From: Triticum aestivum
Lineage: Eukaryota > Streptophyta > Magnoliopsida > Poales > Poaceae
DNA: 64,000 nt
Assembly: GCF_018294505.1 (NCBI RefSeq)
Contig: NC_057808.1
Coordinates: 357,480,696-357,544,695 of the forward strand
Direction: 5' to 3'
The position numbers and the translations under genes were made by a program. Positions 17,250 through 27,545 of this stretch are shown piece by piece. The first letter of the stretch is position 1. Each line of letters begins with the position of its first letter. The notes under the pieces are model-generated. The model saw nothing but the letters and a program-made list of their open reading frames with translations. It was not told where the DNA came from and made no database searches.

Positions 17250-17549
17250 ATTTTTTTAACACAGTACAGACGCAAGCGCTCATATATACACGCATACACT
17301 TAATCTATGAACGCACACACGCACACCTACCCCTATGAGCACCTTCAAGAGACTGAGCCGGTATATCATCTTGAGATTTTACGAAGTCGCCGTAGGCGCC
17401 TCGTAGTCGACGGGAACGTCTCCTCCCAGTGAGGGCGTAGTGCCGGAAATCCTGAAACAATTTCAGGATAAATGCAAGCACCAGGACTTGAACCCTGGTG
17501 GGTTGGGATACCACTGTCCATATAACCATCCAACCACAGGTTGGTTCGC
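17250..17549 (-). mobile_element. Au SINE
   Basis: Read on the minus strand it opens with ACCTGTGGTTGGATGGTTA and continues through GACAGTGGTATCCC. It contains a polymerase III B-box-like GGTTCAAGTCCTGG and runs through GGAGGAGACGTTCCCGTCG and TGTGTGCGTTCATAG to an A-rich tail. This matches the tRNA-derived Au SINE known from wheat relatives. Near-identical 10-bp direct repeats, TCACTTGTAA (17240-17249) and TCACTTTTAA (17550-17559), flank it. It appears full length. Confidence 0.9.
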
Positions 17550-17559
17550 TCACTTTTAA

Positions 17560-18437
17560 TTGTTTATAGTAGTTTTTGCACTATAAACATTTCTCTAATA
17601 TATGCTGAAAAGATTTCAAATACACAACATTATTAATATACTCCCCGTAAAAAACATTTATTAATATACGGATAACTTTTTAATATACACTGTATTTTTT
17701 TCTAATGTATAGTGAACTTATTTTAATATGTGGCGATCATTTTATTTATACAGGCTAAACTGTTTTCTATGTGCAGTGAACCTTTTCTAATGTATGGTAA
17801 AAAAATCAATAGAAAACGAAAACATTTCTTAGTACAGACTGAATTTTCTAAATACATACTGAACATTTTTTCTGACAATTTTTCCTATTTTTCAATATTG
17901 GTTTTTATTTATCTAGCTTTGTAAAATAAAATCCAATGGTTTGCTTTTTGAGAAAACTGAACATGAAAAACGAAGAGAAAAACTCAAGAAAAATCGCTCA
18001 AGTGAAATCGCCAGATTGGGCCGGTCCATTTGTGGCTCACTTCAGGTGTTGGGTCAAGTATTTGACGCTAGTGCATGTCCAAAAAGAGGACTGGCTTCAG
18101 CATGTTGAAGTTTGTCGAGTAGACTCGTTGACTATAACACCATCATTAGGCTTTATCCAACACAATGTATCTCTAAAGGCCCACATGGGTGACGTCGTGT
18201 GACATCAGCATGACACGTCCACGTGGATACTGTGCCGGCCTGCAACGACTCTCCATGCAGGCGACTCTGTGCTAGAAGACATTGCGCGCGGCACATAGCC
18301 GCACCCTAATGAAGTCTGCTCGGTGGACTCATCGTTGACTATAACACCAATATTAGGCCCTATTGAACCGTATCGTATATATCTAAGAGATTCATCTTCA
18401 CTATTTTATTTATCTTAATATGTAACATATCCACATC
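17560..18437. other. intergenic with a short dispersed direct repeat
   Basis: AT-rich to about 17940, then more balanced DNA. The phrase GTTGACTATAACACCA(T/A) plus nearby ATTAGGC occurs twice (about 18128 and 18332), a roughly 205-bp-spaced direct repeat. No gene is recognised. Confidence 0.4.
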
Positions 18438-18593
18438 CAGGGGCGGAGTCAGGATTAGGCTAAGCCCCGGGCCCAAGCTGCTACAGTTTTGCTACAGTGT
18501 TGAAACAGTGTCCAATATGCTACAGAGAACGAACTGCTTAACCTTCACGCCCCGGGCCCAGGCCCCGCGGCCTGGGTCCTGGATCCGTCACTG
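18438..18593. mobile_element. hAT-type MITE with 8-bp target duplication
   Basis: 156 bp starting CAGGGGCGGAGTCAGG and ending in the inverted CCTGGATCCGTCACTG. It is flanked on both sides by TCCACATC (18430-18437 and 18594-18601), a perfect 8-bp target duplication. An 8-bp duplication with CAG..CTG ends points to the hAT superfamily. It is non-coding. Confidence 0.85.
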
Positions 18594-18601
18594 TCCACAT
18601 C

Positions 18602-19381
18602 ATCAAGTAGGTCCACCATGTAAAAACAATTTTGCACTAACTCTTCATGTGCATGCTCTCTCTAACTCTTCATGCACATGAAGACTGTCACAAATAACAA
18701 TTAACTATTTTTTCCAGGCACTCTCAAGAAGCCACGTCATGCTGGTGGCCTGGTTAGATCGAATGAGTTGCGGATCAAGTATTCAAGTTTAACATGTGAG
18801 TTATTTTACCCCCCAGAAGGAAAAAAGATTAAGAGTTGAGTTACTGTCAGGCTATGACTATCAGGATCTAGAAACGGTCAGCATCATCAACTATTCAACC
18901 GGTCAATGGAAACCGACGGGAAGATAACCTCAGCCGGTGTTGATTTACCGGCCACTCCAATCTCCAAATGACAAGAAGATTATTTTTTTCCAGTCAATTA
19001 GATCACATACACAAGTAGGAGTAATAAGCTTCCCACGGAAGTATAAGCGAGAAAAATCTTGCAAAGACATAGTACATGCTCACTACCTATTTTGCTCGCA
19101 CACGAAAAAAAATGCTCACTACCTATTTTGGCTATTTTCCATAGTAATATTGTTTACATCTTTGCAGTCGCAAGCAAGAAAATCTGAGATGGAAGTGGAA
19201 CAGAGTGAAGTTCGCATCCGCGACCTGTCCACCGAGGACTTGTGTTGTGATACGGAAGCAATACGCACGCATGGCGATCTCGTCGGGAGCGTGCAGCGAC
19301 GCACGCCACGCCACGCCACTACCCTACCATTTACACTAGCCTGCCTGTGCCCCGGCCGGCCCCGGCAGTCTAGTCTACGTA
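18602..19381. other. intergenic / 3' flank of the BKI1-like gene
   Basis: No recognised repeat or gene. The long plus-strand ORF starting at 18937 runs into the antisense of the BKI1-like gene and is a shadow produced by high GC content there. Confidence 0.45.
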
Positions 19382-20182
19382 CTACTGCTTGGCCACGGCG
19401 ATGGAGTTCTTGCAGTGCGCGATGGCGGCCTGGATGGCGCTCTGCAGCTCCTCCATCGTGCTCTCCTCCGACGACGTCGACACCTTCACCAGCGACCCGC
19501 CCACCGACAGGTGGCCGCTGTTCACCGGAGACGCGCGCAGCGACGCCGGCGCCGACGACAGATGCCCGCGCCTCTGCCTCCACCGCTCCCGCTCCATCGT
19601 CGCGGCGGCGCCCGGCCCGTTCACCGAGAACGTGTGCGGCCTCCGCCGCTGGCCCCGCCTGTCCCGCTCGCCGTGCCGGGAGAAGGAGGCGAGCAGCTGC
19701 TCCACCAGGGACGCCATGTACTTCTTCACCCGCTGGCCCACCTCCAGCGGCCCTCTCTTCCCCTTCACCTTCTTCCTGTCCTCCTCGGCCTTGCCGGCCG
19801 TGTCGTCTCTGCCCTCGCCTGGTCTCCACGCGCCGCCGAGGCCGGGGAAGAAAGGCGACGCCCTGGCCTTGGCCCGGTCCCTGTCATCGCTGCTGCAGCT
19901 GCTGTGGCTCGTGGCTTGACGGTGGTTGGCTTTGGCGTAGTTGTTGTGGCTGATGTCGCTGCCGACGCGGCCGAGGGGTGTCCTGGACATGTCGGCGGCG
20001 GCCGGAAGCGGAAGGACGCGGAGGTGGACGTGAGAAGGTGGAGGCGATGGAGGGAAAGGAGGGAAGGAGAAGGAGAAGTCGGGGGAGGGCGAGGAGGATA
20101 GCGGTGGCGGTGGCGGTGGGGCTGGGGGAGGCGTGGTTGGCATGAACAGAGGAGGAGGCGACCGTGGCCGCGGCGCGTCCAT
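19382..20182 (-). CDS. BKI1/MAKR-like membrane-associated kinase regulator
   Basis: Intronless frame of 266 codons. In the known family (BKI1 and the MAKR proteins) these plasma-membrane-associated proteins bind a receptor kinase such as BRI1 through a short C-terminal segment and dampen signalling until released. Visible features: a Pro/Ser-rich N-terminus including a run of prolines; a middle region with Lys/Arg clusters and KKYMASLVEQLLASF, followed by RRGQRRRPHTFSVNG, matching the basic membrane-binding part; and the C-terminal signature MEELQSAIQAAIAHCKNSI. I place the start at the Met of MDAPRPR (20182). The frame stays open 63 codons further upstream, but that stretch lies in the likely 5' UTR downstream of a TATA-like TTAAATAC at about 20405-20412. 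Whether BRI1 is the true partner is inference. Confidence 0.82.
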   Translation of the reverse strand: MDAPRPRSPPPLFMPTTPPPAPPPPPPLSSSPSPDFSFSFPPFPPSPPPSHVHLRVLPLPAAADMSRTPLGRVGSDISHNNYAKANHRQATSHSSCSSDDRDRAKARASPFFPGLGGAWRPGEGRDDTAGKAEEDRKKVKGKRGPLEVGQRVKKYMASLVEQLLASFSRHGERDRRGQRRRPHTFSVNGPGAAATMERERWRQRRGHLSSAPASLRASPVNSGHLSVGGSLVKVSTSSEESTMEELQSAIQAAIAHCKNSIAVAKQ

Positions 20183-20484
20183 GGCTTTGAGCTGTAGGGT
20201 TTGTGCTTGCGCGCGCGCGTGGTGGTAGGCAGGCAGGTTAGGTCGTCGGCAGCTATTGTGGGGGACGCAGTATGGCACGCACAAAAGAGCTGAACGAGGA
20301 ACCTGTAAGGTGGAGAAGGTAAGCACAGACAAACAACAGGTGAAGAAGACAAGTAGTACTGCTAGGAGCAAGCTGATGAAGTGAGAAATGCAGATATGGA
20401 CTAGTATTTAAGTCGGAAAGTAACGTTAACAGGGACATATTTGACACCATGATCCAAGAAACGGTCAGCTTGACTTGTTGAGTA
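20183..20484 (-). promoter_or_regulatory. 5' UTR and proximal promoter of the BKI1-like gene
   Basis: On the minus strand a TATA-like TTAAATAC lies at about 20405-20412. That would put transcription start near 20375 and give a leader of about 190 nt. A Stowaway MITE begins at 20485, roughly 75 bp upstream of the TATA-like box. Confidence 0.4.
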
Positions 20485-20566
20485 CTCCCTCCGGGAATAC
20501 TTGCTACAGAAATTGAGACATCTAGATGTGTGTATTTCTCCGACAAGTATTTTTGGATGGAAGGAA
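20485..20566. mobile_element. Stowaway MITE in the BKI1-like promoter
   Basis: 82 bp with ends CTCCCTCCGGGAATACTTG and CAAGTATTTTTGGATGGAAGGAA, an imperfect inverted pair, flanked by TA dinucleotides. Tc1/mariner-type non-autonomous element. Confidence 0.75.
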
Positions 20567-20589
20567 TATATTTATATTTCTATTAAGGG

Positions 20590-21420
20590 ATGTTCGGTCG
20601 CTTGCTTTTAAATGCGACGACCCTGCCGGCCTGCCTTTGTTTTCTTGTTCCTTCCTCCAGGCAGCCTCTTCCTTTTCCTCGTTCCTCCTCTCCTCCTTCC
20701 TCTCTCAATGTCATCCATCACCCTACTCGTTTCTTCTCCTCCTTTCTCATCATTGCAAATCCACCCCGTAACCACTACCAAAAACAACGAGATCGCCGCA
20801 TTGTCACCAGTCACCACTACCAAGACCCACCGCGTCATCTACCTACTTCTGATACCAAGTCGGGCCGCCCATGTACCTCGGTAGATCTGATCTCTAAGCC
20901 TGGAAAGGTGTTTATTGCATGTTTAGTGCCAATACACGTAGACCTCATTGCTGTCATTATCTCCATTGCCTTGTCGGCCTCGAGATTAGCCCTACTTTTT
21001 TTTGTTTTTAACCTTCGACACTCTTCTCCTCCTTCTTCAATCAAGGTTGTCCATTGCTGCATTGGCACCTATCACCACTACCAAGAACCACTGCATTATC
21101 AACCACTTTTGCTACCAAGTCGGGGCGCTACCTTGATAGATCCGATCTCTAAGACTCGAAAGGTGTTTATTACCCGTCTAGTGTCGGTATATGTAGAACT
21201 CATTTTCATCATTATCATCATCTCCTTTCTGGCACTAAGATTAGCCCTCACCATCCCGCATTTCCTCCCTCTTGATTCCTCCTCCTCTTTCCTTTTTCGT
21301 CTTCTCTTCTCTCTCAATGGAGCCTTAACCAGTCTTTTTGTCTTCTCTTCTCTCTCAATGGAGCCTTAACCAGTCTTTTCGTCTTCTCTTCTCTCTCAAT
21401 GGAGCCTTAACCAGTCTGAA
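20590..21420 (+). repeat. internally duplicated repeat carrying a 259-codon ORF
   Basis: Two diverged copies of about 200 bp recur in direct order (about 20795-21000 and 21070-21255). Shared anchors are CCACTACCAAGA, TACCAAGTCGGG, GATC(T/C)GATCTCTAAG, AAAGGTGTTTATT and GATTAGCCCT. The plus-strand ORF 20590-21369 spans both copies, so its protein shows the duplication: HHYQ, then DLISK/DPISK, then KVFI, then a hydrophobic stretch. No known domain is seen, and the Ser/Phe-rich composition fits an unconstrained frame. I cannot say whether it is expressed. Confidence 0.4.
21300..21418 (+). repeat. three-copy tandem repeat (~48 bp)
   Basis: TCTTCTCTTCTCTCTCAATGG plus AGCCTTAACCAGTC occurs three times in a row with only a T/C change in the spacer. 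Near identity suggests recent slippage. Confidence 0.85.
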
Positions 21421-21792
21421 ACGACCTGTTGCCACCCTCAGACTTGAGTGTATTTGATGAAAGGAATTTATTGGCATATTGTTTCTCCTTTAATAATTGG
21501 TTTTCATATATAACCTTAATATTGGCAGCAGTTCATTACTCCATTTACTAAACTCCAAATATGGGCACAAGGCATTAGCGAAAACTCTAAATCTTAAATG
21601 GGGACATAGGTCGACTATTCTTAGGTTGTGATTGTAATGAAGTGGATTACAATAATATCATCTGTCAATATGATTTCCCATGTTTTAATGTTTGATTGGC
21701 CTTTCCTCCCTATTTTTGTTGCAAATTTTGTATACACCAAATTGTAAAATAACAAAGCCTCATAGTTTAGCAATTAACCCCACTCCGAGTTA

Positions 21793-22036
21793 GACTACTC
21801 ATAGTGGAAGTAACATAGATACTAGCAACATGCATGCCACATAGGCAAAAAAAAGATGACACAGCAAGTAATTAAAGAGGAAACACATATGGAGTAACAT
21901 AATATGTTACCATCATATAGCGCTTCCCAATAAAGGATGACTCTATAAAGTAATAATAAATAAATATATCTATATTATCACGCCCATGACACTACCCACT
22001 ATGAAAACAGTTACATACTCACCACTATGACCAACC
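21793..22036. mobile_element. Tourist/PIF-Harbinger MITE
   Basis: 244 bp beginning GACTACTCATAGTGGAAG and ending in its imperfect inverted form (CCACTATGACCAACC). It is flanked by the 3-bp target duplication TTA (21790-21792 and 22037-22039). Same family as the MITE at 22426. Confidence 0.82.
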
Positions 22037-22387
22037 TTAGTGTAACAGTAGATTAAGGTATCATCTACCTATGTTGTGGGCTACCTAATTTTCTATTTTC
22101 ATACCTAATTCTCCCACCATTGGTAGACTAATAGATTCATCCCAACGTGCTCAACAAGTTGAGTCCTAACGATCGAGGCCTAGTTGGCTAAGATTACTGG
22201 GACCCTGACTTCATGGGACTTTATGGCTTATAGTAAACTTCAAAAGTGACTATTTTCATTTGCTTCGGTACTTTGCTAGTATTTTGATTGAGTTGATATA
22301 TGCAATTGCTCCCTTCGAGTTAAAATTTTGCCCACTAAACCGACACAGCTAAAGTAAAGTAGTGTGCTAAAACGTCATACATATGTA

Positions 22388-22707
22388 CTTCCTCTGCAAA
22401 GAAATTAATGATCTAAACGCTCTTAGGCTACTCATAGTGAGGAGTAACATATACTAGTATCATGCATATGATACTACCTTCATAGTGCATAGTATCATAA
22501 AGTAGTATTATAGATTGCCATATTTATTGCCATGCATGACACAAAGTAGCATAGCATTTAACATGATACGGTATCTACCTATGTTACTATAACCCTCTCT
22601 CTCTTATTTAATTATGTGCCACATAAGCATGTTTGCTAGTCCCAAGTGCATGTTACCGGTTATGTTACCCCCACTATGGCTAGCCTTATATTTCTTTACA
22701 AAGGGAG
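22388..22707. mobile_element. Stowaway MITE split by a nested Tourist MITE
   Basis: The outer halves CTTCCTCTGCAAAGAAAT and ATTTCTTTACAAAGGGAG are inverted copies, flanked by TA. The middle is occupied by the Tourist element 22426-22685. Confidence 0.8.
22426..22685. mobile_element. Tourist/PIF-Harbinger MITE nested in a Stowaway MITE
   Basis: 260 bp with ends GGCTACTCATAGTGAGGAG and CCCCACTATGGCTAGCC in inverted relation. TTA target duplications lie at 22423-22425 and 22686-22688. Non-coding. It inserted after the outer element. Confidence 0.87.
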
Positions 22708-22709
22708 TA

Positions 22710-24148
22710 GTACTCTTTGGTTGTCCGAACCTTTAAGATGAACAGTAGAGAGCCGCAATCCGGGATGGCACGCTATGTAGTATCATTTGGTGATAATTCG
22801 ACATGGCCCACGCCAATCGGGCCGATACGTACGTACAGCTCGACCGGTGGGGCGTTCAATGTGCTCCGCCGTATGCTGATATGTACACGTACCTGTAGCT
22901 CCATACGGACCATCACGACGCATGCAGTGCCCCCAGCCCGAAGCAAGCAATCCGAGCTGTACATGCATGCATGATTATAACCCACCAGCTCAAGAACTTT
23001 CTGGCCGCCAGTGCACGCAGTTCCGTCTCTCCCGCCTAAAATAAACCAGCAGGACAAACGCCTTCACAAACTAGCATGCATGATGCACCATGCAGAGCCA
23101 GCCAAGAGCACGCCTGCAATCGGAGTCCGGTCCAGGGACGATACATGTCTGTCACTGCTCGATCAACAGGGTTAAATAAAACGGAGCCAGCAGCAGCTCA
23201 CATGCACGCATGAGTGCGTGCATGGTGAAGATTGATGCTTTTGTTTTTGGGCCGCGCCGCGTCGCGTTGCACCGCGCGCATGATTGGGACAAGGATGGCG
23301 TCCACCGAACGGGCCCTTCCCCTTTTGGGCTCTTCCTCCTGTCCCTGCCCCCCAACCAGCTCCCCTGAGGGCGAGAGCGATTCCAACCGCGACGCCTTCG
23401 GTGTCACAGGTGGCACGGCAGGCACACGTAGACGTCGCCGGTAAAGCGATGTGCGCCGTACTGCCGTCGTTTCAGATGTTCGTATCCAAGGGAGAGAGAG
23501 CTGTGACGCGCTTCGCCTCCTTAATTATGTTTACTTCACTACTGGAGTAGTACTTGCTCGATCGGCAATCATTTCCCGTGAGATCTACGCGTCTAATAAG
23601 CTCTCCGACGCTTCGATCCGAACAAGCAGAGGAGCGACCCACACGTGGCCGGCGGCAGTGCGTTCGCCGGAGCGGGACAAGGAGGACCAGCTCGGCATCG
23701 GCACACCCGGACGGCTCCACCCTCACATGACTCGGCAACGATTCCCGGCGTCGCCTTCACAGTTTGAACGGGGCCGAGCCGAGCACCGAACCAGCTGGTC
23801 TACGGGTGCAGGGTGGTACCGGCGGCGCTCCATCAGACCAGTAGTGGCGCCGTCTAATTTGTTGTTATTAGTGGTAGTAGTACAATTAGGCGTCCATAAG
23901 CTCAAGGACTAAGGAGGGTGTCGCGTGCAGATCCCAGTAGGTGAGCTGTTGTATTGGCGGTGCTGTAGCATGCAGTCGGTTGCCCGGTCCTTGTGCTTGG
24001 TCACTCGCTTTCCCGGGCTTTGGCACCTTGATTTGCTAATCAGAGGAGACAAAGATGGACTTGCCAAGTGACAGTGTCTGGGAAGGGTGCGCAATCTGCC
24101 CAGAGATTCGTTGCCCCGTACCGTCTTGTCTTGAGCAATGCTAACCAT
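22710..24148. other. intergenic, no recognised gene
   Basis: Balanced to GC-rich sequence, low in repeats, with CATGCATG and ACGTACGT motifs near 22820-22980. The ORFs of 60-150 codons on both strands overlap each other and have no domains. It could contain unique non-coding or regulatory DNA. Confidence 0.4.
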
Positions 24149-25627
24149 CACTACCGGACTCGCGCCCTATGCCTACAGTCCAGGGCCGTCGGCATAGGTC
24201 CTTTGCCGTCGGCATAGATCTATGCCTACGGCTGCCGTCGGCATAGTCCCGTCAGCGTAGATCACGTCAGCGTAGTCTTGTCAGACTGTCGGCGTAGTAT
24301 AGCCGTCGGCATAGGGGCCTATGCCGACGGCCGGGCGTCAGCCGTCGGCATAGTTTAGCCGTCGGCAGTGTTTTTCGCCCGACGGCAACGGACGACGCCG
24401 TCAAAAGAGCTAACGATCCACGGAGTGCCACGTGGCAGAGGTATGCCGACGGCTGGTGGCAGAGCTATGCCTACGTCCAGGTGCCGGCGGCGGCGCCGTC
24501 CGTTAGGGGGGGCACGCCTCGGAGATGGGTGCCGCCTCTTCGGACATGCCACAACACCACCCCGCATGTATGAGGGGCCGGTGCGACGCTCCGGTGGCAT
24601 TGCTACCCCCCAGGGCCCCCGTCCCGCCTAACCCTGGAGCGGTTGACCACGAGATCTAGCCCTTTGACTTCCCACGGACAGGCTTTGAACAATGGACCTC
24701 TCGACCCGGTTGTGTCAGGTCAGCACAGAGGGACACCTGGGAGCAACATCCGGGCCAAACCCACAACTACATCCCCTCCGTGTAGAACCGACGCGTCCGT
24801 TCCCCCCCTCCAGGTGCCGCCGGCGTCGTCGTCCGTGAGGGGGGCCACGCACCGGAGACGTGTGCCGCCTCTTCAGACATGCCACAACACCACTCGGCAT
24901 GTATGAGGGCCCGGCAGGACGCTCCGGTGGCATTGCTACCCCCCCAGGGCCCCCGTCCCGCCTAACCCCGGAGCAAAGTCCCCTTCCTATAGACCCGATG
25001 CGGCTGTTCCCCACTCCAGGTGCCGGCCGGCGGCGGCGCCATCCGTGAGGGGGGTCACACCCCTCCGTATAGAACCGAAAATAATGTATGTATGCTTATA
25101 TTAACACATGCTATATGTAAGTTAGTCAAATAATAATATGTAAGAAAACATAAAATATAGCTATGAAAAAAGCAATATATATAAGCAATATATATATATA
25201 TGCCGTCGGCATAGTTGCGGCCAGGGCAGATGGATGGCGCGGTGCGGATCGATGACGTGTCATCTATGCCGACGGCAGCTGTCGGCATAGGCCTTGGTCG
25301 GTGCGCTTTGGATCGATGACGTGGCGTTCGTATCTATGCCGACGGCCGCCCGCCCCCGCCGTCGGCATAGATCTGACGCCGTTAGCCGCCTGTCACGGCC
25401 GTGGTCGCCGGGCCAACAGCCGATATATGCCGACGGCAGCTGTAGGCGTAGATTCGACTATGCCGACGGCCATTCTTTGCCGACGGGGGCCGTCGGCTTA
25501 TACTGGGATAGCCCGACGCCGTTGTACGCCGACGGCCTGGGGCCAGCTGTCGGCATAGTCTAGAATAGGCCGACGGTGGCCGTCGGCATACTTTTGGCCG
25601 TCGGCATCGAGCCCTGTTCCGGTAGTG
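24149..25627. mobile_element. non-autonomous CACTA element
   Basis: Starts CACTACCGGACTCG and ends GTTCCGGTAGTG, the inverted CACTACCGG terminus. The 3-bp target duplication CAT lies at 24146-24148 and 25628-25630. Both subterminal zones carry many copies of GCCGTCGGCATA in both orientations, as expected for transposase-binding repeats of CACTA elements. The interior (24477-25060) has two and a half copies of a GC-rich unit (see separate entry) and an AT-rich part, with no transposase. It should depend on an autonomous relative. Confidence 0.93.
24478..25070 (+). repeat. direct repeats inside the CACTA element
   Basis: A GC-rich unit beginning CCAGGTGCCG recurs at about 24478, 24810 and 25016 (the last truncated). 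It includes GCCGCCTCTTC, GACATGCCACAACACCAC and CGCTCCGGTGGCATTGCTACC. The copies differ by scattered substitutions and small indels. The many ORFs on both strands here come from this repeat and are not genes. Confidence 0.75.
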
Positions 25628-26528
25628 CATACCAGCCTCAGTACCTGAAGGGTGCTCGGGCAGAAATCACATATTTGACCTGAGGGCGAAATCAAATCAC
25701 AAACTGACCTGCTTTCGAAAAAATTTCACTCTGCTGACTCTTTCGTGTGGCGCCCGACAGCGAGGCGCCGCACACTACTATGCAGCGCCCTTCCCTTAGG
25801 CGTCGCACATCCAGCCAGCGTGGCAGCCCTGGGTCAGTTGCAGCCCCACAGACAGCAGTGCAGCGCCTAAGGCATGGGCGCCGCACTGTGTAAAGTGCAG
25901 CGCCTATGGCTTGGGCGCTGCACATTGACTTAAGCCGCATCGGGCCAGCCCCTCCCAGGCAGTTCTTCCCCCTTTGAGGAAGTTGCTCTCTATACAGAGA
26001 GCGGCGGCGGCGCCCCCTTCGGATCCCCCCCCCACACCCCTATCAGATCTAAAGTTTTGAGGCCTGGATTCGATCTCCAATCCCTCCTACTAGGTAAACT
26101 CCTCCGTTCCCTTTCTTTTCCTCCGTTAATTCGTTGCATTTTTATGGATTTTCCCAAGATTAGGTGGAACCTTTGATTTGCTTGGTTTGAATCATTGTTT
26201 GCCCAAGATTAGGTTGAACCTTCGATCCCCCCCCTCACACTATATGATTCTTGTTAGTGAAACATAGATTGTATATATTTTTTAGATATATATGAGATGC
26301 CTAGTTTTGTAGATAATTATGAGATGTTGAGTTTTGTAGCTATATGTGAGATGTTGATTTTTTTAGATATATATTAAATGTTGAGTTTATTTGAAATATG
26401 AGATGTTGATTTACTTGAACACATATGACATACTAGATATATATGAGAATTTACAATCATTTGAGATGAACTCATATATGTTTATTTGAGATGAACTCAT
26501 ATATGTTTATTGTTTGAACTTTGTAAGG

Positions 26529-27545
26529 ATGGTTTGGCTTCTCGACAATGCCATTGACACACAACACCGGGCCTACATGATGCGCGAGAAGGGGCTGGTA
26601 ATAATGAGTAATCTAAATATTTAGCAAATTTGCCTTTAGTTGAAATTGACATGCCCTAAGATTTGTCATTACTTGTTTTTTTGCAGAAGCTTGAACCTCT
26701 GAAGATTCGGTATCACGGGGTCTCTGGTCCTGCCATGCCTTACGATGAGCGGTACACACCGTACATCAAGCAGGCAGGACTACTCCCGTGGATTCAGTTG
26801 GTCAGCCGGTCGACGCCGAATCTGAACGCTCCACTGGTGTCCGCTCTTGCTGATCGGTGGAGGCCGGAGACGCACAGTTTCCATCTTCGGACTGGGGAGA
26901 AGACCGTGACGCTCGAGGATGTCTCGTTGATCACCGGTCTTGCTATCGACGGGATGCCTCTCTGTATGAGCACCGATTCTGAGGGTGGCGCGAGCAGATG
27001 ATTGCTCTTATCGGTATGGCTCCTATCGAGGCTGAGGCTGATGTAGAGGAGGGAGAAGAGCCGAAGAAGAAGGAAAGGAAAGTAGCTGGAGCTGCTTTCA
27101 CGTGGATTCAAGCAAACTTTGCGCATTGCCCTGTGGATGCCACTGATGATGTGATACAGACACATGCTCGTGTCTATATGTGGTACGTTGTCTCGAGGAC
27201 TTTGTTTCCTGACTCCACGGGCAAGAACGCTCCATGGATGTGGCTGAAGGCGTTGACCGTCTTCGATAGCAAATGGAGCTGGGGTTCAGCGACTCTTGCG
27301 TACTTGTACCGACAGGTAGTTGGTTTGTTTTGTTATCAACTCATTTGTTCATTACCAATGCAACCTTGCTGTCAACTTAACATTGTTTTTCTTTCATATG
27401 CAACTGGACGATGCGTGTTGCAGGATCACAGATAGGGCAGGCATTGGTGGTAATATGCTTCTACTTTCTGTATGGAGCTGGGAGCGTCTGCCTGTTGGAC
27501 GCCCGAAGAGCGTCAGGTTTAATCCTTGGTATGAAGATGAAGATG
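26529..27545 (+). pseudogene. plant mobile domain (PMD) gene, decayed, inside the MULE
   Basis: PMD proteins (MAIN/MAIL1 family) are plant proteins related to domains carried by transposons; some act in silencing and genome stability. Exon 1 (26529-26597) encodes the typical opening MVWLLDNAIDTQHRAYMM, followed by GT. Exon 2 starts after AG at 26687 and carries the PMD blocks GLLPWIQL, LADRWRPETHSFH and EDVSLITGLAIDG, then an acidic/Lys insert, WIQANF and VSRTLFPDS. The GT at 27316 ends it. A third segment (27404 on) continues with DACCRITDRAGIGGN and SVWSWERLPVGRP. Damage: a one-base frameshift near 26980 (between DSEGG and the MIALIGMA frame), an acceptor reading CAA instead of CAG at 27401-27403, and loss of the C-terminal part at the junction with the opposing gene near 27545. 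A leader exon with donor near 26093 is likely. Confidence 0.8.

Noticed and set aside
17470..17549. Possible tRNA gene because of B-box-like GGTTCAAGTCC
   Set aside because: It is the tRNA-derived head of the Au SINE and does not fold as a full tRNA.
18937..20101. Long plus-strand ORFs of up to 338 codons
   Set aside because: Antisense shadows of the BKI1-like gene in GC-rich DNA; the minus frame carries the family signature instead.
24355..25630. Many 80-100 codon ORFs
   Set aside because: All lie in repeats of the CACTA element; both strands are open because of the GC-rich repeated unit.
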